From: SMWD01 sp002729875 | GTDB lineage: Bacteria > Pseudomonadota > Gammaproteobacteria > Steroidobacterales > GCA-2729495 | DNA length: 64,000 nucleotides | NCBI GenBank assembly: GCA_036010905.1 | Contig: DASCMH010000004.1 | Location: 1 to 64,000 of the forward strand | Direction: 5' to 3' | Shown here: one piece after another, positions 8,336-17,402 of the stretch | Numbering within the stretch: the first letter of the stretch is position 1 | Layout: each line of letters begins with the position of its first letter | Translations under genes and position numbers: made by a program | The notes under the pieces: model-generated | The model's database searches: none | Told to the model about the DNA's origin: nothing | The model's input: only the letters and a program-made list of their open reading frames with translations

Positions 8336-9739
8336 TCAAGGCGCCTGAGTCGTGGTTTTATGCCGTACCGGCAACTCGACACACACACTCGCACCACCAG
8401 CATCGGAGCGTTCAATAAGTATGCTGCCGCCATACAACTCAACCAGCTCGGCAACCACCGCCAAACCGATACCCTGACCCGACACATCCCCGCGCTGGAT
8501 TTCTCCGGCTCCACGTATGCCGCGTGAAAACACCTCATCAACTTCCTGCGCAGGAATGCCCGGACCATCGTCTGCAACTGTCAATGCAACATATACCGCA
8601 CCCGAATCGTCTTCACGACTGGCAATCGTTACCGTGACCGATGCATGACACCATTTCCAGGCGTTATCCATCAGGTTACCGAACAATTCATATAAGTCAC
8701 CCTGCTCTGCCGCATAACTGATGGCTTCAGCATCTTGTAACCTGAACTGCACCCCCTTGTGCCGGTGAATCTTGCGCAAACTGCTGGCCACGCCCTTGGC
8801 CACCGGTCCGAGTCGTACCGGTTCCGGAGCCAGGCTGCGCGGGCCGGTCGCAGCTGCACGGCGTAGTTGATAATCGACAACTCCCTGCATGCGTATGACC
8901 TGATCACGCAGAGTGTCAGCATCAGGATCAGAACCCGACAATTCAGTTCTCAAGACAGCCAGCGGTGTTTTCAGGCTGTGGGCAAGATCATCCATGGTTG
9001 TACGGAAACGGCTGATGCGTTGACGTTCAGACCTTACCAGCGTGTTCATGTTACGTGTGACGCCCACCAGCTCACGCGGATAATCTTCACTCAGAAATTC
9101 GACCTTGCCGTTTTCAATTGCCGATATTTCTTCAGCCATGCGTCGCAAAGGACCCAGCCCCCAGCGTAACAATCCGGCGATCACCACCAGCAGTCCGATA
9201 ACGACTACAGCAAACCAGAGCACCAACTGTTGCCGGTAGGCTGCCAATTGCCGGTCATAAGCGACCAAGTCTGTACCTACAAATACCTGGAAACCATAGG
9301 TGACGTCACCAACCAGCTCCCATGTGATTCCGATACCGAGCACCAGCACCTCGCTACCGTCCACTAATCTACGCCGCTGGAGCACCCGCTCACCCGATGC
9401 CACCTGCATGCCATTGGCAAGCCCTATGCCTGTTGCCGATGGCGAGCGCCAGACCCGGTTACCGATGGGATCGACAATTTCGGCATACAAACCGGAGCCA
9501 AGGCTTGCAAGCCGTGGTTCCGGCAACTGCTGCGGCAGAATCAAACGCCCGTCATCGCCCGGTTCAGCCACCCCAATCAGCGCGAGTACCTGCACTTCGA
9601 GAATGTCGCGAATTGCATTTTCACTCATCTGACGAAAAATAGTATCAAGCAACCCGGTCGTCACAGCAAAGGCCATAAACAACAGCAGCGTTGTGGTAAC
9701 CAGCAAGCGCACACTAAGTGATGGGGGCCGGGCAGTCAT
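8336..9739 (-). CDS. phoQ: Sensor histidine kinase, PhoQ-like
   Basis: A 467-residue inner-membrane kinase. Span one is at about 10-32, a periplasmic sensor of about 140 residues follows, and span two is at about 172-192. The kinase core has His254 in DLAHSLKTPLAV, the form characteristic of PhoQ. The ATPase has LMDNAWKWC (N box), DDGPGIP (G1) and GQGIGLAVV (G2). Overlapping the regulator by 4 bases and followed in the operon order regulator-kinase, it fits PhoPQ. The enterobacterial acidic patch that senses magnesium is not obvious in the sensor, so the signal may differ. Confidence 0.93.
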   Translation of the reverse strand: MTARPPSLSVRLLVTTTLLLFMAFAVTTGLLDTIFRQMSENAIRDILEVQVLALIGVAEPGDDGRLILPQQLPEPRLASLGSGLYAEIVDPIGNRVWRSPSATGIGLANGMQVASGERVLQRRRLVDGSEVLVLGIGITWELVGDVTYGFQVFVGTDLVAYDRQLAAYRQQLVLWFAVVVIGLLVVIAGLLRWGLGPLRRMAEEISAIENGKVEFLSEDYPRELVGVTRNMNTLVRSERQRISRFRTTMDDLAHSLKTPLAVLRTELSGSDPDADTLRDQVIRMQGVVDYQLRRAAATGPRSLAPEPVRLGPVAKGVASSLRKIHRHKGVQFRLQDAEAISYAAEQGDLYELFGNLMDNAWKWCHASVTVTIASREDDSGAVYVALTVADDGPGIPAQEVDEVFSRGIRGAGEIQRGDVSGQGIGLAVVAELVELYGGSILIERSDAGGASVCVELPVRHKTTTQAP

Positions 9740-10431
9740 CGGCTGGCTGAATCAGGCTCTTCCGTAATCGGAATCATGTAGCCACGACCACGCAGCGTTT
9801 CGATGAGTCCGAGTTTACGTTGCGGATCAAGCTTTTTCCTAAGCCGTGTAATCAATACCTCAATCACGTTACTGTCGCGTTCAAAATCCTGATCGTATAG
9901 CTGATCTGTCAGTTCCGCTTTGGTGATTACCTGGCCCGCTCGCAGCAATAAAACTTCCAGAACACGATATTCAAATGCTGTCAGTGTTACGAGAATCCCA
10001 TCCACCCGAACTTCCTGCGAACCAGTGTCCACACTTAACGCCCCATGGCTTATCAGCGGCTGTGCATGGCCGGCTGACCGCCGCAGCAAGGCATTAATGC
10101 GTGCGACCAATTCATCCAGGTTGAATGGCTTGACAACATAGTCATCAGCGCCCGCATTCAGACCGTCAACTTTATCCTGCCAGTGATCGCGTGCGGTCAG
10201 AATAAGAACCGGGAATTCCTTGCCGTCTCGGCGCAATGATTCGATCAGTTCGGTACCCGATCGGTCGGGTAAGCCAAGATCAATAATAGCCAGCGCAATT
10301 GCAAACTCATTTGCATAATACTCACCTTGTGCAGCATCTTCCGCTTCATCCACAGTAAATCCACAACCACGCAGACTTCCTGACAGCGATGTACGCAACC
10401 CGGCATCATCTTCAACAATTAACAGGCGCAT
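9736..10431 (-). CDS. phoP: OmpR-family response regulator, PhoP-like
   Basis: A 231-residue response regulator. The receiver has VEDDAGLR, phospho-acceptor Asp51 in IIDLGLPDRSG, LTARDHW and VVKPFNLDEL. The C-terminal winged helix has LTAFEYRVLEVLLLRAGQV and the recognition region DSNVIEVLITRLRKKL, the pattern of PhoP/QseB-type regulators. It overlaps the phoQ-like gene by 4 bases and begins only 2 bases after the PepSY gene, so the transcript is probably PepSY-phoP-phoQ. Confidence 0.94.
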   Translation of the reverse strand: MRLLIVEDDAGLRTSLSGSLRGCGFTVDEAEDAAQGEYYANEFAIALAIIDLGLPDRSGTELIESLRRDGKEFPVLILTARDHWQDKVDGLNAGADDYVVKPFNLDELVARINALLRRSAGHAQPLISHGALSVDTGSQEVRVDGILVTLTAFEYRVLEVLLLRAGQVITKAELTDQLYDQDFERDSNVIEVLITRLRKKLDPQRKLGLIETLRGRGYMIPITEEPDSASR

Positions 10432-10433
10432 AA

Positions 10434-10700
10434 CTACTCAACCAGTCCATCCTGTGCGTCGACAGAAAACGTGCGCACCCTGCCATCCTCGGTCAGAACC
10501 CGGATCCGATATACTTGCCGCCCATCCTGCTCGGTCAAAATTGCCTTGAGCACCTGACCACCGAAGCTATTCTTAACCAGCGCAACTGCCTGGTCTAATG
10601 TATAGCGTTCGCGGTCACGCGAAAAAGCCGGGTTCGGCGTGGTCAGCCACATAACCCCGCAGACCACACTCAAACACAGATAAAACCTGAATTTATTCAT
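10434..10700 (-). CDS. Exported PepSY-domain protein
   Basis: An 88-residue protein with a signal peptide (KFRFYLCLSVVCGVMWL, cut after NPAFS) and one PepSY domain: YTLDQAVALVKNSFGGQVLK, then YRIRVLTEDGRVRTFSVDAQDG. Small periplasmic PepSY proteins often sit in front of PhoPQ-like pairs and may tune the sensor. I chose the ATG at 10700 because AGGTC lies just upstream; an earlier in-frame start at 10745 would place a basic extension before the signal peptide. It is first in the three-gene operon. Confidence 0.88.
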   Translation of the reverse strand: MNKFRFYLCLSVVCGVMWLTTPNPAFSRDRERYTLDQAVALVKNSFGGQVLKAILTEQDGRQVYRIRVLTEDGRVRTFSVDAQDGLVE

Positions 10701-11001
10701 AACACCTGACCTTCTGAGCACAATCGCACACCCGCCATTAATCACAGCTGAACAGCAAGATTGTAGCGCCCATTGAGACAGGCTCCATTCTAAGATGAAA
10801 TTGGCTTACAAAAGCCCAATACAAGCGTTTAGCTGATAATTCTCATGGAAACTAAAAAAAGGGTTACATAAACACATGATTTATTGTAGATTACGCATAT
10901 TCGTCTGGTTGGACGTTATTTAGCGCTCCATCAGGTCTCATCAAGAAGGACCGCGAGCCTTACCGCGATGTTTTAGGCACGTTGTTTTAAGGATGACAAA
11001 G

Positions 11002-11808
11002 ATGAGACTGAAAACTAAACTATTTTTAATACTTTTGGCTTTCTTCACCAGTCAGGCCATGGCCGGAAATGCACTCGATCGGCGCATGGATGCCGCGACT
11101 GAAGTACTCGAAGAGATGTCGAAAATGCCCGAAAAGGGCGTCCCTTCAAACCTGTTGGCAAGCGCCTACGCTGTGGCGGTTATTCCGAATGTGATCAAGG
11201 CCGGCTTTGTGCTCGGCGGCAGCTATGGCAAGGGCATCCTGGTGGTCCGTCAGCCGAATGGTCGCTGGAGTAACCCGGCATTCATCAGCCTCGGCGGAGG
11301 CAGTATCGGTTGGCAGGCGGGCGCACAATCTTCAGATATTGTACTGGTATTCAAGAGCCGCAAAGGCGTTGACAACATCGCGCAAGGTAAACTGACGCTC
11401 GGCGGCGATGCCAATGTCGCTGCAGGACCGGTCGGACGACATACATCGGCCGCCACAGACGGCCAGCTCAAAGCTGAAATTTACTCGTATGCACGCAATC
11501 GTGGCCTGTTCGCTGGTATTTCACTTAAAGGAAGCTGGCTGCAAATAGATCAGAAGGCCAATTTGAGCTATTACGACAGCGACCAGGGCACAGCAGTGCA
11601 AATTTTAAGTGACGACCACATGCCAACACCGGCGCATGCGCGCCGCTTCATCAAGGCACTGGCCGCACGCACTCCGGTTCTGACCGGACGAGTGAATCGT
11701 ACGGCGCAGAACCTGAGCAGCCCGCGCACTAATCGCAGTGAGCCAGAAAGTGCTCAGACGTTTGCAATTGACACAGCGCCGGCGCCGCAAGGTGACCAGG
11801 TTTTTTAA
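11002..11808 (+). CDS. Lipid-binding SYLF (YSC84-like) domain protein
   Basis: A protein of 268 residues with a signal peptide ending TSQAMA. The SYLF domain is clear: IPNVIKAGFVLGGSYGKGIL, then GGGSIGWQAGAQSSDIVLVF and the late segment YSYARNRGLFAGISLKG. The C-terminal 60 residues are polar and look disordered. Family members bind lipid and are often exported to the periplasm in proteobacteria. The ATG at 11002 is preferred to 10993 because AAGGA sits eight bases before it. A strong terminator follows directly. A single-gene unit. Confidence 0.92.
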   Translation: MRLKTKLFLILLAFFTSQAMAGNALDRRMDAATEVLEEMSKMPEKGVPSNLLASAYAVAVIPNVIKAGFVLGGSYGKGILVVRQPNGRWSNPAFISLGGGSIGWQAGAQSSDIVLVFKSRKGVDNIAQGKLTLGGDANVAAGPVGRHTSAATDGQLKAEIYSYARNRGLFAGISLKGSWLQIDQKANLSYYDSDQGTAVQILSDDHMPTPAHARRFIKALAARTPVLTGRVNRTAQNLSSPRTNRSEPESAQTFAIDTAPAPQGDQVF

Positions 11809-11828
11809 CTTTTGCTCAACCAACAATA

Positions 11829-11864
11829 AGCGGCCCGCATCTATGATCCGGGCCGCTTTTTTTT
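11829..11864 (+). terminator. Rho-independent terminator of the SYLF gene
   Basis: AGCGGCCCG pairs with CGGGCCGCT across a short loop and is followed by eight T residues. It is 20 bases after the SYLF stop codon. Confidence 0.92.
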
Positions 11865-11947
11865 CCTGACAATCACCAATCTGCTGCGCCCTGCCGCATG
11901 CTAATATCAGCCCGACAAAGGAATCAGCCAAGGAATCCCAGCCCGGA

Positions 11948-13027
11948 ATGGATGAAAGTATCAGTATAGTGAATGATGGTTTTGCGCTGTTGCAACCGTA
12001 CCCCTATCTGAAAGCGCTCATCATCATTGCGGCATCAATTGTCCTGGCAAAGATCGTTGATTATATTTTCAGCCGCATCATCACACGGCTGACTGCCCGC
12101 ACTACAACCACTGTTGACGATTATTTCATCTCGCTACTGCATCGACCGATTTTCACCACGGTTGCCAGCATCGGACTCTTTATCGCACTGGGTGTGATAG
12201 GCCTTGAACAGGAATTAAAGAGCACCATTGGCTCCGTTATTCAAACCGTGCTGGTTTTTGTCTGGCTCATTTTTGCGCTCCGAGCCTCGAAATTATTTCT
12301 CAATGCAATGAGCAATCATAAAGAGCGCTTTGAGTTTGTACAGCCTACTACCGAACCGTTACTTAAGAATGCGTTTGCCGTACTAATATTTCTGACCGGC
12401 ATATACACCATCATGATTGCCTGGAATATCAACGTTACGGGACTGGTCGCATCAGCCGGTATCGTCGGCCTGGCACTTAGCTTTGCTGCACAGGATACAT
12501 TGTCGAACCTGTTTGCCGGAGTGGCCATTCTGGCGGACAAGCCGTATCAAATCGGCGACGTCATTATTATCGATAACGGCGAACGTGGTGAAGTTACGCA
12601 TATTGGCCTGCGCAGTACCCGCCTGTTGACGCGCGATGATGTCGAAGTCTCGATACCAAACAGCGTCATGGGCAACGCAACCATTATCAATGAAGCCGGC
12701 GGCCCACCCAGGCGTTTTCGCGTACGCGCCAGCGTCGGCGTAGCATACGGTTCAGATATCAACAAAGTCATGCAAATACTTGAGCAAATAGCCGCAAAAA
12801 ATGCAGGTATTCTTAAATCCCCGACACCACGGGTACGATTCAGGCTATTTGGCGAATCGAGCCTTGATTTCGACCTGTTGTGCTGGATTGATCAGCCCGT
12901 TAAACGCGGACTCATCGTACATGAACTGAATTGTGAGATTTACCGGCAGTTCGCCGAATCCGGTGTCCAGATCCCGTTCCCTCAACGCGATCTGCACGTC
13001 AAAGAAATACCGGAAAAATATCTCTAA
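11948..13027 (+). CDS. Small-conductance mechanosensitive channel, MscS family
   Basis: A 359-residue inner-membrane channel. Four or five hydrophobic spans fill the first 190 residues. The pore helix TM3 region reads LVASAGIVGLALSFAAQDTL, the Gly/Ala-rich face typical of MscS. It continues into NLFAGVAILADKPYQIGDVI and the beta domain GERGEVTHIGLRSTRL. The carboxy-terminal alpha/beta cage follows. It is longer than E. coli MscS (about 286 residues) by an N-terminal extension of roughly one to two helices. It would protect against osmotic downshock. It converges on the large ATPase gene with 12 bases between stops. Confidence 0.93.
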   Translation: MDESISIVNDGFALLQPYPYLKALIIIAASIVLAKIVDYIFSRIITRLTARTTTTVDDYFISLLHRPIFTTVASIGLFIALGVIGLEQELKSTIGSVIQTVLVFVWLIFALRASKLFLNAMSNHKERFEFVQPTTEPLLKNAFAVLIFLTGIYTIMIAWNINVTGLVASAGIVGLALSFAAQDTLSNLFAGVAILADKPYQIGDVIIIDNGERGEVTHIGLRSTRLLTRDDVEVSIPNSVMGNATIINEAGGPPRRFRVRASVGVAYGSDINKVMQILEQIAAKNAGILKSPTPRVRFRLFGESSLDFDLLCWIDQPVKRGLIVHELNCEIYRQFAESGVQIPFPQRDLHVKEIPEKYL

Positions 13028-13039
13028 TCCATTACAGTC

Positions 13040-16000
13040 CTATCGCCGATGCATGGGCTGAGCATCTCCCCATTTATCCAGCGTCAGACTTAATCGCGAC
13101 TCTATATCAGTGACCAATTGATCCCGGGGCTCATCAAGAGGCTCTGCAGCCGACACCGACAGGTGCAAATGCTCAACATTGGCCATCGAGGCCGACAGTT
13201 GTGTCAGCACATACGCTTCAAGTCCCTGGTCAGCCGGTATGACTGCTGCGGGCGCAGTCTCCAGCAACCGGGTTGCCTCAAATTGCAACCCTCCCCCGGT
13301 AACTGTCAGTAAATTCAGCCAGACTCCGGACTGTGCAAATACATGACTGCCATCAGCAGAGATCGACAAGTGATCAACCGCGCCAGCAATCTGGATTCGA
13401 TTTTCCCGCGCTACCATCGAGGCGATATCCCAAATCCGCACCCGGTTCTGTTCATCTATCGTTGCCAGCAGCGTTTCACGACGATCTACAGCTACATGGC
13501 GAATACTCGAGGCAGGCGCAATGAGTGGCTCGACAATATCGCTGCGCCATAACCAGCGAGTCAGTCCACCCCGGTCGCCGGCAATGTAAACCCGCTGCCC
13601 GTCTGCACTAACCGCAAGTTTCGGCTGTTCTCCCTGAATCTGCGCCTGCGCAAGCAAATCGCCATTCATCGCATCAATGACGATAACCGATCGACGACTC
13701 GAAGAGAAAACCAACTTGTCATCTGCTGAAAAAACCAGGTCATGAACGGTACCGTCAGCGTGACCGGCGAAGAAACTACGTGGGGCGCCGGATGCCGTCT
13801 CCCAAACCCTGACACTGCCATCCAGCGAACCACTCGCAACAAGGTTCCCGGTAGAGCTGAACGTAACACGCATGATCGGATCCAGATGACCGAAAAAACT
13901 GGCCCGCAAATCACCACCCGGTAAAACCAGTGCCTGCTTGTCGGCCTGCAGAATCCGGACATCACCATCATCAGTTGCCAAAGCTATATAGCGTCCGTCC
14001 GGACCGATCGCCGCCGCACTGCTGACTGCCGATGCCGCCTCTCCGCTTTGCGCAATATCAAATTGTGGCGGCAAGCGCCATATTTTCAACGCACGTCGGC
14101 CATCATAAGTCGCCGCATATCCATAGTCGGGCGCAAGTAATGCGTGTGAGGCATAGCGCTCCGGCGCCTTCCTGGCAGCAGGAATTCCGTGACTGAAAAT
14201 ACTGCCCTTGATAGGGCCCGAGACCAGATCAATCAACTCATAACCGCGATCAAGTGAACCCAACAGTAAAGATGTGTCGATAATGTTTGCGTCCCATGCA
14301 CTGCTGGCATGACGGGAAAAAACAGGCTGTAACCCACCGCTAACCGACCAGACCCTAAAACCGAATGCTGCATCCTGAGTCATTAACCAGCGACCGGTTG
14401 CATCAAAACGGATATCGACTGGCTTGGCCGCATGCTCGTACTCACCAATCAATTTCCCATCGCGAACCGACCAGAGCCGGACCAGGCGATCTCCATCACT
14501 AACGGCCATGAACCGGCCCTGCGGGTCGGCAGCCACAAGCTCTGCGACGTTGCCGGTCACCAGCCTGCCAATTTCCACCAACGCATCGAGATCCCAGACC
14601 AATAACGCATTATCTCCGGCACCCTGCACCGCATCAACGATTAGAAACTGACCGTTGCCGGATAACACCGGTGTGAATGTCGGCTCAATCGTCATCTCGG
14701 TCAACAATTTGCCAGTCGCAATACTACGAAACTCGATGGAACTGCCGGCCGTAATAAAGACCACATCATGACCCATGGCAAAACGGGCAAATGAAAAGTT
14801 TGCCGGTCTCGGGATACGGGCAAGGATCACACCATCTGCAATATCCCAAACCAATAAATCTCCCTGCACCAGCGGATCGGATGGCCAGGCCAGTGCCCGC
14901 CGTCCGCCGGGTGACAGCACGCTGTGCATTTGTCGTGCAACGCTGGGTTCGGGAATGGAACTCGTCTCCGGCTCAACGCCCGCCGGCAACACCGCAACCG
15001 TATCATCTATACGAATCTCCCAGCCAAGCAGGCTGCCGATGACGCCCTGAATATTGTCCGTAAAACTTGCTGTCCAGGTACCGTTGATGTTCTCTTCGAG
15101 CAATGCGCCAAGTGGATCTCCCTGCTGTGATTCAAAACGGTAGACACCCTCTTGACCCGCCACCCTGCCCTGCGCAAGATCCAGCAAGACCTCACGACCC
15201 GAAGGCGCACGCAAACTGACCATGATATCGGCCGGTCGCAGATGATCGGAGCGGACGGTCAATACCAGTCGTTTGCCGCTGGCGCCGCCCTGATATACAA
15301 ATCTTCGCTGCAGAGGAATAACTTCTTCAGCCAATAATGCAAATTTCTGAATGTGCTGCGGTCCGCTGTCGACAATGTGCAGGACATCAATCCGGTGTTG
15401 TGCATCAAGCGTTGTAATCAGACCGGATACCGGATCGAGTTCTATCGCCCGCAGCGGCTGCGGGGTGCGCACCGTACCGCGCAACATCTCAAAATCATTA
15501 CCCAACAGTTCAGCTACCAGCTGTCGTCGCTCAGGAGTCGGCTCGTCAAGCATGCGCGTAGCATAAAGCAGCGCCATATCGCGCTCGCCACGATTCATCG
15601 AGTTCACAGCACGTCGTTCCCAAAACTCCGCCAGCATCTGGTTCCCGATCATCGGTCGGCCTGGGATCTCGGCGAGACTTTCACTAAAACGCTCGACTTC
15701 AGCAAGTCGGTGAGAACGTCGACTTTGCTGAACCAGGTAGTCGGCAAAAAGATTATCGGCCATGTCACCAAAACCCGGCAGAAAACTCAGTCGGCGATAA
15801 GACTCTAACGCCGTCACATAATCCTGATTTTGTGCTGTCAGGACTTTTATATAGGGCTGGGGCAAATACTGCGAATACCAGATTGGTGCAACCACGCAGA
15901 CAATCACAATGGCTGCTGCGATGGCCGCACCCCGCCAACTGACCGGCTGATTATGACTGATCCATTGCGGGGTAAATGCTTGCTCGTAAATATGATTACG

Positions 16001-17044
16001 TACCCTGAAAACCCCATCGGGACCGATAACGATGAGCCCGGACAACAACAGGTCACAGTGAACATCAATACTCGGATCTGCCTGGATTCGCCTGCCTTTG
16101 CGAATACGCCGGTATAAACTGAGGCGGGCATTTCGCCCGACTGAACCACGCAGCAATTCCTTGGCCAGAGCCGACAGATGTGGCTCCTCACGCGGTCCGC
16201 TTGAAGTCAGAAACAGCCTCCTGACAACTTCATCAACAAGTTCCTCGGTCAGCTCACTATTGGTACGTCGCGCCAATGCCCGGAATACCTTTTGACTCAG
16301 GTATGGCTGTCCCCGTGTCCAATTCCAGACTGCCCGGGTTATGCATGTTGTCGTCTGCTGATCAGAACCCAGTCCGGCAGCTAATCGACGCAACTCTGGC
16401 AACTCAAAGTCATCAAGCTCAATCTCGATACAGATATCGAAAGGAGAGTCATGCCCGTCAGGAATTCGCTGACCAACGGGGACAGAGCCGAGCAAAGCAA
16501 AAGTCAGCCTCTGATAAGCGGGCTCAGTGGCACGCGCGTCGTAACAGGCCCTGATTGCGGCCAGCAGCTGCTGGGCAATAACTTTTCCGAGTGCAGCTTC
16601 AATACGATCAATAAAAATAACGACCTGACCGTCTGTTTCAGCCAACACGACTTCGAGGAAAAACTCACGCAGCCGTTGCATGATGGTCAGACCACTGCGT
16701 TCCTGCCACCAGGTCTGCAAATCCGAACGAATGCGCAGATCCCGAACGATGCGATACGCAAAGCTGTAATACCAGCGACCAACATCATCCGTCATATCCC
16801 GGCTGCTGATCTGGGCAAGGTCGATTGTCGCAACCCGGATACCATCGGCGAGCATTCGTTGCGCCGTTTGCGCCATCAGCGTCGTCTTGCCTTCATGGCC
16901 GGGCGCCAGGACAGAGCAATAATCGCCTTCACTAAGACGCGCGTACAACTGTATGTCGGAATCACGAAGAATGCAGCTTTCGCGGCCAGGCTGCACTGGC
17001 CCGCCGACTACGTAAAACTTGCTGTTGCGCTTTTCACCACTCAT
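13040..17044 (-). CDS. AAA_35-type ATPase with membrane span, P domain and WD40 repeats
   Basis: A 1334-residue multidomain protein. Residues about 9-360 match the AAA_35 ATPase group: FYVVGGPVQPG, P loop APGHEGKTT (first Gly replaced by Ala), Walker B VVIFIDRIEA, sensor LTFALLGSVP and a winged-helix-like end. One span lies at about 372-389. After a helical stretch, residues about 572-680 look like a proprotein-convertase P domain (DIMVSLRAPSGREVLL, ENINGTWTASFTDN, GSLLGWEIRID). WD40 repeats fill about 690-1320, for example DPIMRVTFSSTGNLVASGSL and GSVRVWETASG. I chose ATG 17044, as the family begins just before FYVVGG; a TTG at 17110 is possible. Function unknown; signalling or defence-like STAND behaviour is inference. 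Confidence 0.85.
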   Translation of the reverse strand: MSGEKRNSKFYVVGGPVQPGRESCILRDSDIQLYARLSEGDYCSVLAPGHEGKTTLMAQTAQRMLADGIRVATIDLAQISSRDMTDDVGRWYYSFAYRIVRDLRIRSDLQTWWQERSGLTIMQRLREFFLEVVLAETDGQVVIFIDRIEAALGKVIAQQLLAAIRACYDARATEPAYQRLTFALLGSVPVGQRIPDGHDSPFDICIEIELDDFELPELRRLAAGLGSDQQTTTCITRAVWNWTRGQPYLSQKVFRALARRTNSELTEELVDEVVRRLFLTSSGPREEPHLSALAKELLRGSVGRNARLSLYRRIRKGRRIQADPSIDVHCDLLLSGLIVIGPDGVFRVRNHIYEQAFTPQWISHNQPVSWRGAAIAAAIVIVCVVAPIWYSQYLPQPYIKVLTAQNQDYVTALESYRRLSFLPGFGDMADNLFADYLVQQSRRSHRLAEVERFSESLAEIPGRPMIGNQMLAEFWERRAVNSMNRGERDMALLYATRMLDEPTPERRQLVAELLGNDFEMLRGTVRTPQPLRAIELDPVSGLITTLDAQHRIDVLHIVDSGPQHIQKFALLAEEVIPLQRRFVYQGGASGKRLVLTVRSDHLRPADIMVSLRAPSGREVLLDLAQGRVAGQEGVYRFESQQGDPLGALLEENINGTWTASFTDNIQGVIGSLLGWEIRIDDTVAVLPAGVEPETSSIPEPSVARQMHSVLSPGGRRALAWPSDPLVQGDLLVWDIADGVILARIPRPANFSFARFAMGHDVVFITAGSSIEFRSIATGKLLTEMTIEPTFTPVLSGNGQFLIVDAVQGAGDNALLVWDLDALVEIGRLVTGNVAELVAADPQGRFMAVSDGDRLVRLWSVRDGKLIGEYEHAAKPVDIRFDATGRWLMTQDAAFGFRVWSVSGGLQPVFSRHASSAWDANIIDTSLLLGSLDRGYELIDLVSGPIKGSIFSHGIPAARKAPERYASHALLAPDYGYAATYDGRRALKIWRLPPQFDIAQSGEAASAVSSAAAIGPDGRYIALATDDGDVRILQADKQALVLPGGDLRASFFGHLDPIMRVTFSSTGNLVASGSLDGSVRVWETASGAPRSFFAGHADGTVHDLVFSADDKLVFSSSRRSVIVIDAMNGDLLAQAQIQGEQPKLAVSADGQRVYIAGDRGGLTRWLWRSDIVEPLIAPASSIRHVAVDRRETLLATIDEQNRVRIWDIASMVARENRIQIAGAVDHLSISADGSHVFAQSGVWLNLLTVTGGGLQFEATRLLETAPAAVIPADQGLEAYVLTQLSASMANVEHLHLSVSAAEPLDEPRDQLVTDIESRLSLTLDKWGDAQPMHRR

Positions 17045-17402
17045 GTCGGCTATTACCGGTTGACATTCAATAGCTATTCCGTCCCAATAGGCGCTGAAAG
17101 TCAACACCAACTTGAGTCATATGACCCGCCTCATGCTCAGGCAAGCTACATAATCTCATTTCCCCCCATGGACAGCGAAAAGCGTCATGGGTCCACTTGA
17201 GTCTCGCCGGAGATCACCCATTTCAACACCTACTGGCCACAGATTGGGACACCTTGCGCTGGTTTATCAATGCTGACGAGAGAAATGCAGCACTATCTAA
17301 TATGCACCGGCGGCATGAGTTTTCCCGCATCGCGGATATGCCTGCCGTGCAATATAAACCTGTCGAACGTTAGTCCGGTTGACGGGCTTTCTGCTTAAAC
17401 CG

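Noticed and set aside
13040..17110. Start of the large ATPase at the TTG at 17110
   Set aside because: AAA_35 homologues start just before FYVVGG, so ATG 17044 is favoured, with no support for the 22-residue extension.
16451..17200. A 249-residue plus-strand ORF
   Set aside because: Entirely antisense to the start of the AAA/WD40 gene, with no domain or ribosome-binding site.
17111..17402. Cobalamin riboswitch in front of the TonB receptor
   Set aside because: The B12-box core (GCCACTG) and its partner elements are not there.
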